From: Arthrobacter sp. OV608
GTDB taxonomy: Bacteria; Actinomycetota; Actinomycetes; Actinomycetales; Micrococcaceae
Assembly (NCBI GenBank): GCA_900110595.1
Contig: FOEZ01000024.1
Location: 1-54,495 of the forward strand
DNA length: 54,495 nucleotides
Direction: 5' to 3'
The position numbers were made by a program, and so were the translations under genes. Shown piece by piece: positions 34,679-42,933 of this stretch; positions within the stretch are counted from its first letter, which is position 1, and the number at the start of each line of letters is the position of its first letter. Under the pieces are notes generated by a model. The model had not been told where the DNA came from, made no database searches, and saw nothing but the letters and a program-made list of their open reading frames with translations.

Positions 34679-37300
34679 ATGAAACAATCCACAATGCGGA
34701 GCGTGCGCTGCGTCTCTGCACTGACACTGGCCAGCCTCTCGCTCGCCACTGCATTGGCTGGTGCCATGCCCGCGTCCGCCGTCGAACTCGGAGATGAGCT
34801 GCACCGCCCGGCCATCCATTTCACGCCGGAAAAGAACTGGATGAACGATCCCAACGGGCTCGTATTCCACAAGGGCGTCTACCACATGTACTACCAGCAC
34901 AACCCCTCCGGGAACACCTGGGGGAACATGTCCTGGGGCCACGCCACGTCCAAGGACCTCGTCCACTGGGAAGAGCAGCCGCTGGCCATCTCCACCGATG
35001 CCCAGGAAGATGTCTTCTCCGGCAGCATCGTTGTCGACAAAAACAACACGTCCGGACTGGGCACCGCGGAAAACCCGCCCCTGATCGCGATCTACACCAG
35101 TGCCTACAAGGAACCGTCCCCACACCGCGGCCTGCAGGCCCAGTCCCTGGCCTACAGTTTGGACGACGGCCAGACCTGGACCAAGTACGACGGCAATCCC
35201 GTCCTGAATCGGAACTCAGCCAACTTCCGCGACCCGAAGGTTTTCTGGTACGAGAACCCGGCCGGCGGAGGCTACTGGGTCATGACCGCGGTGGAATCGC
35301 AGGAGCACAAGGTTGTCCTGTACAAGTCCGACAATCTTAAGGACTGGACCGCCCTGAGCGACTTCGGGCCAGCCAACGCCACCGGCGGGCAGTGGGAGTG
35401 CCCCGACCTGTTCCCCTTGGCTGTTGGCGGCGACCCGAACAACATCAAATGGGTCATGATCGTCAACATCAACCCCGGCGGCGTTGCTGGAGGTTCTGCC
35501 GGCCAGTACTTCGTGGGCAACTTCGACGGCACCACGTTCACCTCCGAAACCACCAAACCAGCCACTGCCGCACCGGCCGGAACAGTCCTGGCCGGATTCA
35601 ACGACGGAACCTACAACGGCTGGACGGTGAACAACGAACCGGGCAACTGGAAAAATGGCCCCTTCGGTGACGCCGCCGCGACAGGTTCCCTGCCCGGTCA
35701 GAGCCCCGTGACCGGATTCGGCGGCAGCGGGCTGATCAACTCCTTCAACGATGGCGACTGGCCCCTCGGTTCCATGCAGTCACCCACATTCACCGTGACC
35801 AACGACTACTTGAACTTCCTCGTGGGCGGAGGCAAGCACCCCCATGTGTCGGACAAGCTGGACAATAACCCGCCCGACGGCGAGCTCAAGTTTGATGGCT
35901 TCGAGGTTCCCGAGGGGACGACGCTGGCCAATGCCGGCTGGACGGGCACAGGAGACCTGACGCCCAATTTCCAGCCAGCCACCAGCGGTGGGGACTACTA
36001 CATTGGCGCCAAACGGATCAACACATTCGAAACCGGCACCGTACCCGGTGATGACCGCCAAGGCACCCTGACATCACCCCAGTTCCCCATCACGAAGAAT
36101 TTCATGAGCATGTTGGTCGGCGGCGGCAACCGCTCCGCCGACTCCGGACAGACCCTCGCAGTCCAGCTGCTCATCAATGGCAACGTGGTCCGCTCCCTGG
36201 CCGGCGACAACGGCGGATTGCTGAACTGGAAAGGCTGGGACGTCTCCGAATTCGCCGGCGAAAACGCCCAGCTGCGTGTCGTTGACCAAGCTACCGGCGG
36301 GTGGGGACACCTGACCCTTGACCACGTCATGCTCACCGACACCGCCGCTGTTCCCAGGTCCGATGAAGAAACGGTGAACCTGGTAGTCAACGGCAAGGTG
36401 GTACGTACGGCCACCGGCAACGACAGCGAAACCCTGGACTGGGCATCCTGGAACGTCAAGGAATTCGTTGGCCAGCAGGCACAAATCAAGGTCGTCGACA
36501 ACAACAGGTTCGGCTGGGGGCACATCCTCGCGGATGAATTCACAGCAAGCCCCGCGCCGGCGGCGTCCCGGCTGGAGTCCTATGACTGGCTGGATTACGG
36601 ACGGGACTACTACGCCGCCGTATCCTTCGGCAACATGCCCGAGGACAAGCGGATCATGCTGGGCTGGATGAACAACTGGGACTACGCCAACAACATCCCA
36701 ACCAGCCCCTGGCGCAGCGCCATGGCCCTTCCCCGCGAAGTGAAACTCACCCAAACCCCTGACGGACCCCGCCTCACCCAAAGCGCCGTGAAGCAAGTGG
36801 AAAAACTGGCAGGGAAAGCCAGCTACAACGACAAGTTGGGCGGCCCGATTTCAACAGGCACTCACCCGCTGCCTGCACAGTCGGCGGGCCAGGTGCAGCA
36901 GGTGGACATCACCTTCGCCCCCGGTACCGCAACAAAATCCGGCATCACCGTCCTCGGCGACGGACAGTCGGCCACCATCATCGGCTACGATGCCCCGACC
37001 GGCCAGATGTTCGTTGACCGCACGAAATCCGGCAACACCGCTTTCCACCCGGCCTTCGCATCCGTCGAGGACGCCGCCGTCACGCTGGACAAGAACGGCA
37101 ACGTCACCATGCGGATTTACCTCGATCACTCCTCCGTGGAGGTGTTCGCCCAGAACGGCCTGAAAACAATTACCGATCAGGTATTCCCCAACCAGGGAGC
37201 CGACAAGATGGCCCTCTTCGCCGAAGGCGGTACCGCCCAGCTCAAATCACTCACCGTGACACCGCTGGAAAAGGCAATGTTCCTTCCCGGAAAGAAATAA
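34679..37300 (+). CDS. Secreted GH32 levanase/fructanase with an intradomain insertion
   Basis: An 873-residue exported fructan hydrolase. The signal is SALTLASLSLATALAGAMPA. GH32 residues are the nucleophile Asp in NWMNDPNGLVF (about residue 57), FRDPKVFW (about 184) and the acid/base Glu in ECPDLFPL (about 241). Between about residues 300 and 627 the five-blade propeller is interrupted by beta-sandwich modules; blade sequence resumes with YDWLDYGRDYYAAVSFGN. The usual C-terminal sandwich ends the protein. Two adjacent stretches in the insert (nt 36169-36340 and 36382-36540) are repeats. The start may also be ATG 34658; both lack an ideal ribosome binding site. Levan rather than inulin or sucrose is inferred. 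Confidence 0.88.
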   Translation: MKQSTMRSVRCVSALTLASLSLATALAGAMPASAVELGDELHRPAIHFTPEKNWMNDPNGLVFHKGVYHMYYQHNPSGNTWGNMSWGHATSKDLVHWEEQPLAISTDAQEDVFSGSIVVDKNNTSGLGTAENPPLIAIYTSAYKEPSPHRGLQAQSLAYSLDDGQTWTKYDGNPVLNRNSANFRDPKVFWYENPAGGGYWVMTAVESQEHKVVLYKSDNLKDWTALSDFGPANATGGQWECPDLFPLAVGGDPNNIKWVMIVNINPGGVAGGSAGQYFVGNFDGTTFTSETTKPATAAPAGTVLAGFNDGTYNGWTVNNEPGNWKNGPFGDAAATGSLPGQSPVTGFGGSGLINSFNDGDWPLGSMQSPTFTVTNDYLNFLVGGGKHPHVSDKLDNNPPDGELKFDGFEVPEGTTLANAGWTGTGDLTPNFQPATSGGDYYIGAKRINTFETGTVPGDDRQGTLTSPQFPITKNFMSMLVGGGNRSADSGQTLAVQLLINGNVVRSLAGDNGGLLNWKGWDVSEFAGENAQLRVVDQATGGWGHLTLDHVMLTDTAAVPRSDEETVNLVVNGKVVRTATGNDSETLDWASWNVKEFVGQQAQIKVVDNNRFGWGHILADEFTASPAPAASRLESYDWLDYGRDYYAAVSFGNMPEDKRIMLGWMNNWDYANNIPTSPWRSAMALPREVKLTQTPDGPRLTQSAVKQVEKLAGKASYNDKLGGPISTGTHPLPAQSAGQVQQVDITFAPGTATKSGITVLGDGQSATIIGYDAPTGQMFVDRTKSGNTAFHPAFASVEDAAVTLDKNGNVTMRIYLDHSSVEVFAQNGLKTITDQVFPNQGADKMALFAEGGTAQLKSLTVTPLEKAMFLPGKK

Positions 37301-37340
37301 CACACCACGATATGACCAGCTCCCCTGCGAGCTGGAGCTG

Positions 37341-37386
37341 AAGGGACTGGGTTCGGTAATCACCGGGCCCAGTCCCTTAAGCTTTT
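37341..37386 (+). terminator. Terminator after the levanase gene
   Basis: AAGGGACTGGG (37341-37351) pairs with CCCAGTCCCTT (37368-37378), followed by the T-rich AAGCTTTT. Confidence 0.75.
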
Positions 37387-37463
37387 CCTTTCCCCGCATT
37401 GGCAAGCACGCAGGCGCACGGAAGCTGGACGGGGATTCTCTCGCCAAGCCCCGGCCGGGATAT

Positions 37464-37877
37464 TTAGGCGCCGATCGGGCGGATTTGCATCATCAGCCCG
37501 AAGAGGTCCGGGAGACCGTGCTCTTCACTGATTTGGCCATCTGTGAATCGATAGATGTTCATTGCCTGCGTTTGGATCGGTTTTCCTGTTGCAGGTACGC
37601 CGAGGAAGTCCCCCTGGTGCGTGCCACGAAGGATGAACCGTGCGGCTACTGTGTTTCCTTCAATAATGGTTTCCTCCAGTGACCACTGGACGTCGGGAAA
37701 AGCCTGTCGCATTATCCCGATGATTTTGAGGTAGCCGCCTGGACCCTGCACCGGCTCCGGCAGGAACGGCACATGGAACGTTGCCGACGGAGAGATGATT
37801 TCGTCACCAATCTTTTCGTCGGCTGAATTGATGAATTCGACGAAACGGTCCATGCGTCCACGGAGTTCTTCAGTCAT
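37464..37877 (-). CDS. SnoaL-like / NTF2-fold protein
   Basis: A 137-residue cone-shaped NTF2-fold protein. RFVEFINSADEKIGDEIISP, PEPVQGPGGYLKIIGIMRQA, FPDVQWSLEETIIEGNTVAA and HQGDFLGVPATGKPIQTQAM follow the SnoaL-like polyketide-cyclase pattern. Members include cyclases, hydrolases and proteins without known activity. The start is ATG at 37877 with AAGGAAG upstream. It lies 88 bases downstream of the MarR gene on the same strand, so it may be part of that regulator's operon. Confidence 0.8.
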   Translation of the reverse strand: MTEELRGRMDRFVEFINSADEKIGDEIISPSATFHVPFLPEPVQGPGGYLKIIGIMRQAFPDVQWSLEETIIEGNTVAARFILRGTHQGDFLGVPATGKPIQTQAMNIYRFTDGQISEEHGLPDLFGLMMQIRPIGA

Positions 37878-37965
37878 TTCGCTTGCTTCCTTCACGTCTT
37901 AGTGGGTTGCGGTACACCGCTGGCTAGCGGCGAATAGACGATGACCTCGGGTTGCCGCAAGCGCG

Positions 37966-38433
37966 TCAGTTCGGTGGCTCTGCCGCCGCCAACCGACTGG
38001 CATTTCGCAGCCGGCCCAGCAGTTCCATGAGGTCATCTGTTTGCTGCCGGCTAAGTACCGGCTTCAGCCGCAGATCCAGCTCCGCTTCAACAGTCTTCCT
38101 GGCCCGTTGCAGCAGCACTCGACCGTCGGCCGTGAGCTCGATGAGGGAGGACCTGCGATCGAGTGGGTTATCTCTCCGACGGCAATGTCCGGCCTTTTCA
38201 ATCCGGTCAATGAGCTTGCTCGTGCCTCCGACGGTAATCGCAAGAGCCGAGGCAATATCGAAGACCCGGCATGCACCCAGGCGATCGACGACGGCCATTG
38301 GTTCAAACCTGCTCATCGGGAGGCCATGCTCCTTGCGCAGGCTGTTATCGAGTCCGTCCCACAGCTCAGTTTCCAATCGGGTCAGTTCGCTGAAAAGAGG
38401 GTAAAGGGACGAGGTTTCGGTGCCCTTGCCCAT
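37966..38433 (-). CDS. MarR-family transcriptional regulator
   Basis: A 155-residue winged-helix regulator. The recognition helix region is ALAITVGGTSKLIDRIEKAG and the wing is RRDNPLDRRSSLIELTADGR, both typical of MarR. It probably acts as a dimer that releases DNA on binding a small phenolic or other ligand. ATG 38433 is chosen; TTG 38451 is possible and neither has a strong ribosome binding site. Tandem repeats upstream are its likely binding site. SnoaL-like protein is encoded downstream and formaldehyde dehydrogenase divergently. Confidence 0.88.
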   Translation of the reverse strand: MGKGTETSSLYPLFSELTRLETELWDGLDNSLRKEHGLPMSRFEPMAVVDRLGACRVFDIASALAITVGGTSKLIDRIEKAGHCRRRDNPLDRRSSLIELTADGRVLLQRARKTVEAELDLRLKPVLSRQQTDDLMELLGRLRNASRLAAAEPPN

Positions 38434-38455
38434 ATAAGAGAGTCTACCCAATTGT

Positions 38456-38484
38456 TTCCATGGAATCTAGTTCCGAGGAATCTA
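38456..38484. promoter_or_regulatory. Tandem MarR-type operator
   Basis: TTCCATGGAATCTA (38456-38469) and TTCCGAGGAATCTA (38471-38484) are direct repeats 15 bases apart, and each has a TTCC-N2-GGAA palindrome. They lie 23 bases upstream of the MarR start. Confidence 0.55.
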
Positions 38485-38662
38485 ACCTCTGGGTCAATGG
38501 ACAACCTGGCCGTTACAAGCCGGCGACCAATTATGCATCTAACCTGCATGGTTATCTTCAAAATCTTGCGCTTTTATTGCAGGCCCTGTGACCCTAATCT
38601 CAGTACAAGCTCTTCGACCATCAGAGTCATGCTTGTCCGACTCAGCGCCGGGCAGGCAGCGT

Positions 38663-38801
38663 TGGGATGCTGTTCCACTGGGCACGGCATCCCACTGACG
38701 GCCTTCGCCCTCGCGAAGGAAGAGCTGTCCCGTGCCCGTGAAGGGTGCTTCGGTGGCCTGAAACCTGGGGAGGTATCCTCATCGAAGCATCCTTCACGGG
38801 C
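38663..38801 (+). other. Three consecutive hairpins in the leader of the formaldehyde dehydrogenase gene
   Basis: Hairpin 1 pairs 38663-38673 with 38684-38694, with one wobble. Hairpin 2 pairs CCTTCGC (38702-38708) with GCGAAGG (38713-38719). Hairpin 3 has 19-base arms (38734-38752 with 38783-38801, one mismatch) around a 30-base loop. They end about 90 bases before the gene. This could be a structured leader or a small RNA; nothing known to me matches it. Confidence 0.5.
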
Positions 38802-38892
38802 CCTGGGGCAACGCCTGCAACGTTGCCGGACCAGTGCAAGGCCATCCGAAAGGAAGGCCCGGCACCAAATACCCCTACACAAAGGAGTGTCC

Positions 38893-40110
38893 ATGTCAGG
38901 AAACAAAGCCGTCGCCTACAAAGAACCGGGTGTCGTCGAAATTATCAACACCGACTACCCGACGTTCGAACTCAAAGATGGGCCCGGCGTCAATCCAGCC
39001 AACGTGGGCCGGAAAGTACCCCACGGCGCGATCCTGCGCACGGTAACCACCAATATCTGCGGCTCGGACCAGCACATGGTCAGGGGCCGGACCACAGCCC
39101 CTAAGGACCTCGTCCTTGGCCATGAAATCACCGGCGAAGTGGTAGAGGTCGGTCCGGATGTGGAGTTCATCAAGGTGGGAGACATTGTCTCCGTGCCTTT
39201 CAACATCTCCTGCGGCCGTTGCCGGAACTGCAAGGAGCGCAAGACGGGCATCTGCCTGAACGTCAACCCTGACCGCCCGGGCAGCGCCTATGGTTACGTG
39301 GACATGGGCGGCTGGGTGGGTGGCCAGGCCGAATACGTGCTGGTCCCCTATGCTGACTGGAACCTGCTCAGGTTCCCGGATCGCGACCAGGCCCTGGAAA
39401 AGATCATGGACCTGACCATGCTTTCCGATATCTTCCCCACAGGCTTTCACGGCGCCGTCACCGCCGGAGTGGGCGTCGGATCCACCGTCTACATTGCCGG
39501 TGCCGGCCCGGTGGGCCTCGCGGCCGCCGTCGGCGCGCAGCTGCTCGGTGCCGCCGTCGTGATTGTGGGTGACATGAACGAAGACCGCCTGGCCCAGGCC
39601 CGCTCCTTCGGCTGCGAAACGGTGAACGTCACCAAGGGCGATCCGAAGGACCAGATCGAGCAGATCCTTGGCGTCCCCGAAGTGGACTGCGGTGTCGACG
39701 CCGTAGGGTTCGAAGCCCGCGGTCACGGCAAGGACGCCTCCCACGAGGCCCCCGCCACCGTGCTGAACTCGCTCATGGACATCACCGCTGCAGGCGGGGC
39801 CCTTGGTATCCCCGGCCTGTACGTCACCGGCGATCCCGGCGGAATTGACGAGGCAGCAAAGCACGGCTCCCTGTCGCTGTCCCTGGGCACAGGATGGGCA
39901 AAGTCCCTGTCGTTTACCACCGGACAGTGCCCCGTCATGTCGTACAACCGCCAGCTGATGATGGCGATCCTGCATGACAAGGTCCAGATCGCCAAGGCAG
40001 TAAACGCCACAGCCATCCCGCTTGAGGATGCACCGCGCGGTTACGCCGAATTCGACGCCGGTTCGGCAACGAAATTCGTGCTGAATCCGAACGGATACGT
40101 CAAGGCCTAG
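38893..40110 (+). CDS. fdhA: Glutathione-independent formaldehyde dehydrogenase, zinc-dependent
   Basis: A 405-residue medium-chain dehydrogenase. The catalytic zinc site is in NICGSDQHMVRGRTTAPKDL followed by GHEITGEV; the structural zinc cysteines are in CGRCRNCKERKTGIC. The NAD site is GAGPVGLAAAVGAQLLGAAV. The insertion after the structural zinc loop and the length match the formaldehyde dehydrogenase / dismutase branch, which oxidises formaldehyde without glutathione. Formaldehyde arises from demethylation of methoxylated aromatics, which fits the aromatic cluster nearby. Start ATG 38893 has AAAGGAG upstream. Confidence 0.9.
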   Translation: MSGNKAVAYKEPGVVEIINTDYPTFELKDGPGVNPANVGRKVPHGAILRTVTTNICGSDQHMVRGRTTAPKDLVLGHEITGEVVEVGPDVEFIKVGDIVSVPFNISCGRCRNCKERKTGICLNVNPDRPGSAYGYVDMGGWVGGQAEYVLVPYADWNLLRFPDRDQALEKIMDLTMLSDIFPTGFHGAVTAGVGVGSTVYIAGAGPVGLAAAVGAQLLGAAVVIVGDMNEDRLAQARSFGCETVNVTKGDPKDQIEQILGVPEVDCGVDAVGFEARGHGKDASHEAPATVLNSLMDITAAGGALGIPGLYVTGDPGGIDEAAKHGSLSLSLGTGWAKSLSFTTGQCPVMSYNRQLMMAILHDKVQIAKAVNATAIPLEDAPRGYAEFDAGSATKFVLNPNGYVKA

Positions 40111-40192
40111 ATCCGCAGCTGGCGGGGCATCGTCACACCGGCAGGTAGACCGGGGACAGAACGTAGCCGTTCACCGAAAGTAGCAACCCGCC

Positions 40193-40228
40193 CGGACGGT
40201 ACGGGCCTTCCTGGCCCGTACCATCCGG
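40193..40228 (+). terminator. Terminator after the formaldehyde dehydrogenase gene
   Basis: GGTACGGGCC (40198-40207) pairs with GGCCCGTACC (40213-40222), extended outward with one mismatch. Confidence 0.65.
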
Positions 40229-40265
40229 CGCGCATCCACTCTCCCGCATCAGCAAAGGTAATTCC

Positions 40266-40454
40266 ATGACCCATAGCATCGACCAAGAATCAATTCTCCG
40301 CCTTAGCAGCAACGGGAAGGAGCATGTTGACCTCCGGCTCGAAGCATCGAGTCCAGTGACCGTTCGGCTGCAGCTGGATGGTGGCTGCAGTTGCCAGCAT
40401 GGCACTGAGAATCGCCCGGGTTCGTATATCGACAGCGACCTTGGTGTCCGCTGA
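40266..40454 (+). CDS. Possible small hypothetical protein, 62 residues
   Basis: An open frame with AAAGG before the ATG. The product starts MTHSIDQESILRLSSNGKEH and contains a CSCQH motif. It is soluble with no known domain. It has no homologue I recognise and may be chance; a hairpin (40490-40516) follows it. Confidence 0.3.
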   Translation: MTHSIDQESILRLSSNGKEHVDLRLEASSPVTVRLQLDGGCSCQHGTENRPGSYIDSDLGVR

Positions 40455-40489
40455 CAGTGGCTCTGCCCTAATGGGGGCGAGCGCATAGG

Positions 40490-40516
40490 CCCGCTCCGGA
40501 GCAGGCCCGGAGCGGG
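40490..40516. terminator. GC-rich hairpin
   Basis: CCCGCTCCGG (40490-40499) pairs perfectly with CCGGAGCGGG (40507-40516). It stands between the possible small plus-strand gene and a minus-strand gene. Confidence 0.55.
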
Positions 40517-40557
40517 TCGCCGCTTAAGCACGCATTGTGCTCGAATGATTACGTGGT

Positions 40558-40704
40558 TTAGGCCCGGGTTCTGCCTTGAATGAAGTGGAAGACCAGGACC
40601 ACGACGGCAATAACCAGAAGTATGTGAATGAGGCCGCCGCCGATATTGGTGAGCAGGCCTAGAAGCCAGAGAACTGCGATGATGATGGCTATCCAAAGCA
40701 ACAC
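40558..40704 (-). CDS. Small membrane protein, lmo0937-like
   Basis: A 48-residue protein read from GTG at 40704 to TAA at 40558. Its sequence opens VLLWIAIIIAVLWLLGLLTN, continues IGGGLIHILLVIAVVVLVFH and ends FIQGRTRA. Two hydrophobic helices around a glycine turn match the lmo0937 family of tiny membrane proteins often linked to stress. AAGGAG lies eight bases upstream of GTG. It is a single gene. Confidence 0.75.
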   Translation of the reverse strand: MLLWIAIIIAVLWLLGLLTNIGGGLIHILLVIAVVVLVFHFIQGRTRA

Positions 40705-41230
40705 GAGAATCTCCTTCTTTTGTTTTGGTAGAGAATACTTGGTCGAATTCCCGCCCCTGACGCAAAGGAAGAAGCCCTGCAGGAATGGCGGGTCTTTCAG
40801 ATTGCTAGGTCCGCTGTTGTCCGGAAATTGGCACTCCTCCCGCTCTCGTGGCCTTTACGGTAGCAGTGATACGGCCGACCTGGAATACAAATGCCGGATC
40901 GATGCCGAAGCTCACCCCATTTCCGCGTGGTGCCTCTCAACCTACTCCGCGATCCGAGTTTGGGAAATGTCAAAAACTCCAGCTAACACCCATATCCGAC
41001 ACACAGGGCTATTTTGACGGATCCGTTGCCGGCGTTTAGTAAGTGCAGAGGCTAGGCCTTCACTCAGCGCTGAGGGTTTTGTCAGCCGGCGGTGAGACTA
41101 CCAGTTTCGTCCGCGTAGGACGATCAACGGCTTGCCCTGCTGTGTGCGCAGACAACAGGGGCCGAAGCGGATGGCCCCGGCCCCTGTTGCATTCTTGTCG
41201 CCAGGAAGTCTGGCGACAGGTTTCACGGTG
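40705..41230. other. Gene-free region
   Basis: No gene is supported. It should carry the promoter of the small membrane protein and ends with the terminator hairpins of the tannase-like gene. Confidence 0.5.
41153..41218 (-). terminator. Paired terminator hairpins after the tannase-like gene
   Basis: TGTCGCCAG (41196-41204) pairs perfectly with CTGGCGACA (41210-41218), 13 bases after the stop. A second stem pairs CAACAGGGGCC (41153-41163) with GGCCCCTGTTG (41179-41189). Confidence 0.65.
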
Positions 41231-42826
41231 TCAGGGTGTGTTCTCGACGCAATCAAAGCTGGCGGCATCATTCGTGTCGCCTACGCCTGAGTACCGCGGG
41301 TATGTGGGGTACTCACACAGCGGCCGGGTGAAGAGGGTGCCGCCACTCGCCGGATCGATCTTGCTCGCTATGATCTTTCCAGGCGGGAGGTCCCCTTCAA
41401 CCCAATCGATCATGGCGGGCAGGAGATCGAAGTTGTCAGCCCCTGCGCCTCCCCGGCAGTGGGCGACGCCAGGTGCCAGGTAGAGGCGGGAGTTATCGTC
41501 AGCGATGGAGTCGCCGGCCGCCTCTCGGACTTCATTCCACTTGCGCACGGTGTCGTTCTCTGAGAGTAGAGGGTCCGCGGTCCCGTGCCAGACCATCACC
41601 TTCTTTCCCTCATCCATGAAGTCGGCAAGTCCCTGCGCTGACGCGTTGGAGCCCAGAGCCCCGATTGCCTGCTGGATCGTTGGCAAGTATGTCAGGATAT
41701 CGAACGTCGACTGATCCCATGTTGGATCGTTGAGGACGAGATTCCGCATGTGGCCGACACCAAGCCCGTAGCGGTCACCTGCACCGGGGACGCTGTAGCG
41801 CGAATAGATGGTTTCCCCGAAAGCGACGACATCGCTCATCACGGCTGCCACGGCTTCCGTTTCGGCGGCCGTAAGGCCAATCTCGGCGGGGATATCGGTG
41901 GACGGATTGAAGTCGACAGCCTCCATGTTTGACACGATGCCGTCCTTCAGGCCATCGAGCGCGTCGTACTTGGCCACGATCACGGCCTCGATCGCAGCGA
42001 CCTCCTCGGCCGAAGGAAGCTGAAGCTTTGCCATCCGGGTCCAAGCAGCGATCTGACCGTCGAGATTCTGCGTGGGTGCGCCGGCGATAACTCCGTCGAA
42101 CTCGTCAGAGTACTTTGCCGCAGCGTTCAGTGCTCCCCGGCCGCCGTTGGAGCATCCCACGTAGTAGGAGTATGACGGCTCGGCGGTCCGGGCATTCAGG
42201 GGTGTCGCGCCGCGCCCCTGGTTGAAGGTGCCGTTCGCGTGCCCGAACGCGTTCCCGTAGGCCCGCGCTTTGACCGGCACGGCCCCGTAGTACCGTGCGG
42301 CGAGTTCCTTGCTGAAGCGCGCAGTCGTCTCGATCGCGGTGTGTGCGTACCGGGCTTGCGCTTCGGGGTTGCCGAGGAGGGCAGCCCCTGACGGGTCGCG
42401 GTGACCGCCATTGTTCGCAGCGGCCACGGCGCCCAGACTCAGCTGTGAATCGGGGATACTCGGGATTCTGCCGTCGAATCCGCCGCCCCCGTTCTGAACG
42501 TATCGATTCAGCCACTCGTCCGGAAGCCTGACCTCAAGGTCGTGTTCGGTTCCCACTTCGGTGCCAAGGATCCGGCAGTAGCCCGGCACGCTGGCAGTCG
42601 CCGCAACCTCTGTGGCTGCAGTGACCTGAACGTCGGCGAGAGTGAGTGCACCAAGTGCGGCACAGTCTGCGGCCGGAGTGAGTGCTGCGCCGGCCGCGCG
42701 GCCGCCGGACTCGGCCGCGGTTGCCAAGGCGGCTCCACCCGCCACCATTACCGTAGCGAGTGAGAAAGCCGTGACTGTCCTCGTTAGCGCCCTCGGCCGG
42801 CGCATATTTCTGGTTGGTATTTTCAT
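41231..42826 (-). CDS. Secreted tannase / feruloyl esterase family protein
   Basis: A 531-residue exported alpha/beta hydrolase. The signal is TAFSLATVMVAGGAALATAA. The nucleophile serine lies in YVGCSNGGRGALNAAAK; the acid is in VWHGTADPLLS and the histidine in APGVAHCRGGAGADNFDLL. The lid region and the paired cysteines near both active-site loops fit the tannase family (CS-D-HC type). It releases phenolic acids such as ferulate, or gallate, from plant esters. Start ATG 42826 has AGGA upstream. The MHS carrier gene is upstream on the same strand and may take up the acid. Confidence 0.87.
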   Translation of the reverse strand: MKIPTRNMRRPRALTRTVTAFSLATVMVAGGAALATAAESGGRAAGAALTPAADCAALGALTLADVQVTAATEVAATASVPGYCRILGTEVGTEHDLEVRLPDEWLNRYVQNGGGGFDGRIPSIPDSQLSLGAVAAANNGGHRDPSGAALLGNPEAQARYAHTAIETTARFSKELAARYYGAVPVKARAYGNAFGHANGTFNQGRGATPLNARTAEPSYSYYVGCSNGGRGALNAAAKYSDEFDGVIAGAPTQNLDGQIAAWTRMAKLQLPSAEEVAAIEAVIVAKYDALDGLKDGIVSNMEAVDFNPSTDIPAEIGLTAAETEAVAAVMSDVVAFGETIYSRYSVPGAGDRYGLGVGHMRNLVLNDPTWDQSTFDILTYLPTIQQAIGALGSNASAQGLADFMDEGKKVMVWHGTADPLLSENDTVRKWNEVREAAGDSIADDNSRLYLAPGVAHCRGGAGADNFDLLPAMIDWVEGDLPPGKIIASKIDPASGGTLFTRPLCEYPTYPRYSGVGDTNDAASFDCVENTP

Positions 42827-42933
42827 TGCCTGATCCTCTCTGATCTCTGCAATTTGCAGGGCTAGGTGTCTGACGAAATGCACCAGCGAGCCGACCCGTT
42901 GGAGATCCGTTTCCGTTGAACGCCCAGCGTTTA

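Larger units (their letters stand above)
38434..38892. other. Regulatory region between the MarR and formaldehyde dehydrogenase genes
   Basis: A gene-free stretch with a tandem operator near the MarR gene and a run of hairpins toward the dehydrogenase gene. Both are listed separately. No gene is supported in it. Confidence 0.5.

Noticed and set aside
38041..38892. Open frame extending upstream of the formaldehyde dehydrogenase start
   Set aside because: It runs antisense through the MarR gene, and the family starts at 38893 with its own ribosome binding site.
40628..41017. Plus-strand frame over the small membrane protein gene
   Set aside because: It is antisense to a gene with a good ribosome binding site, and its composition is random-looking.
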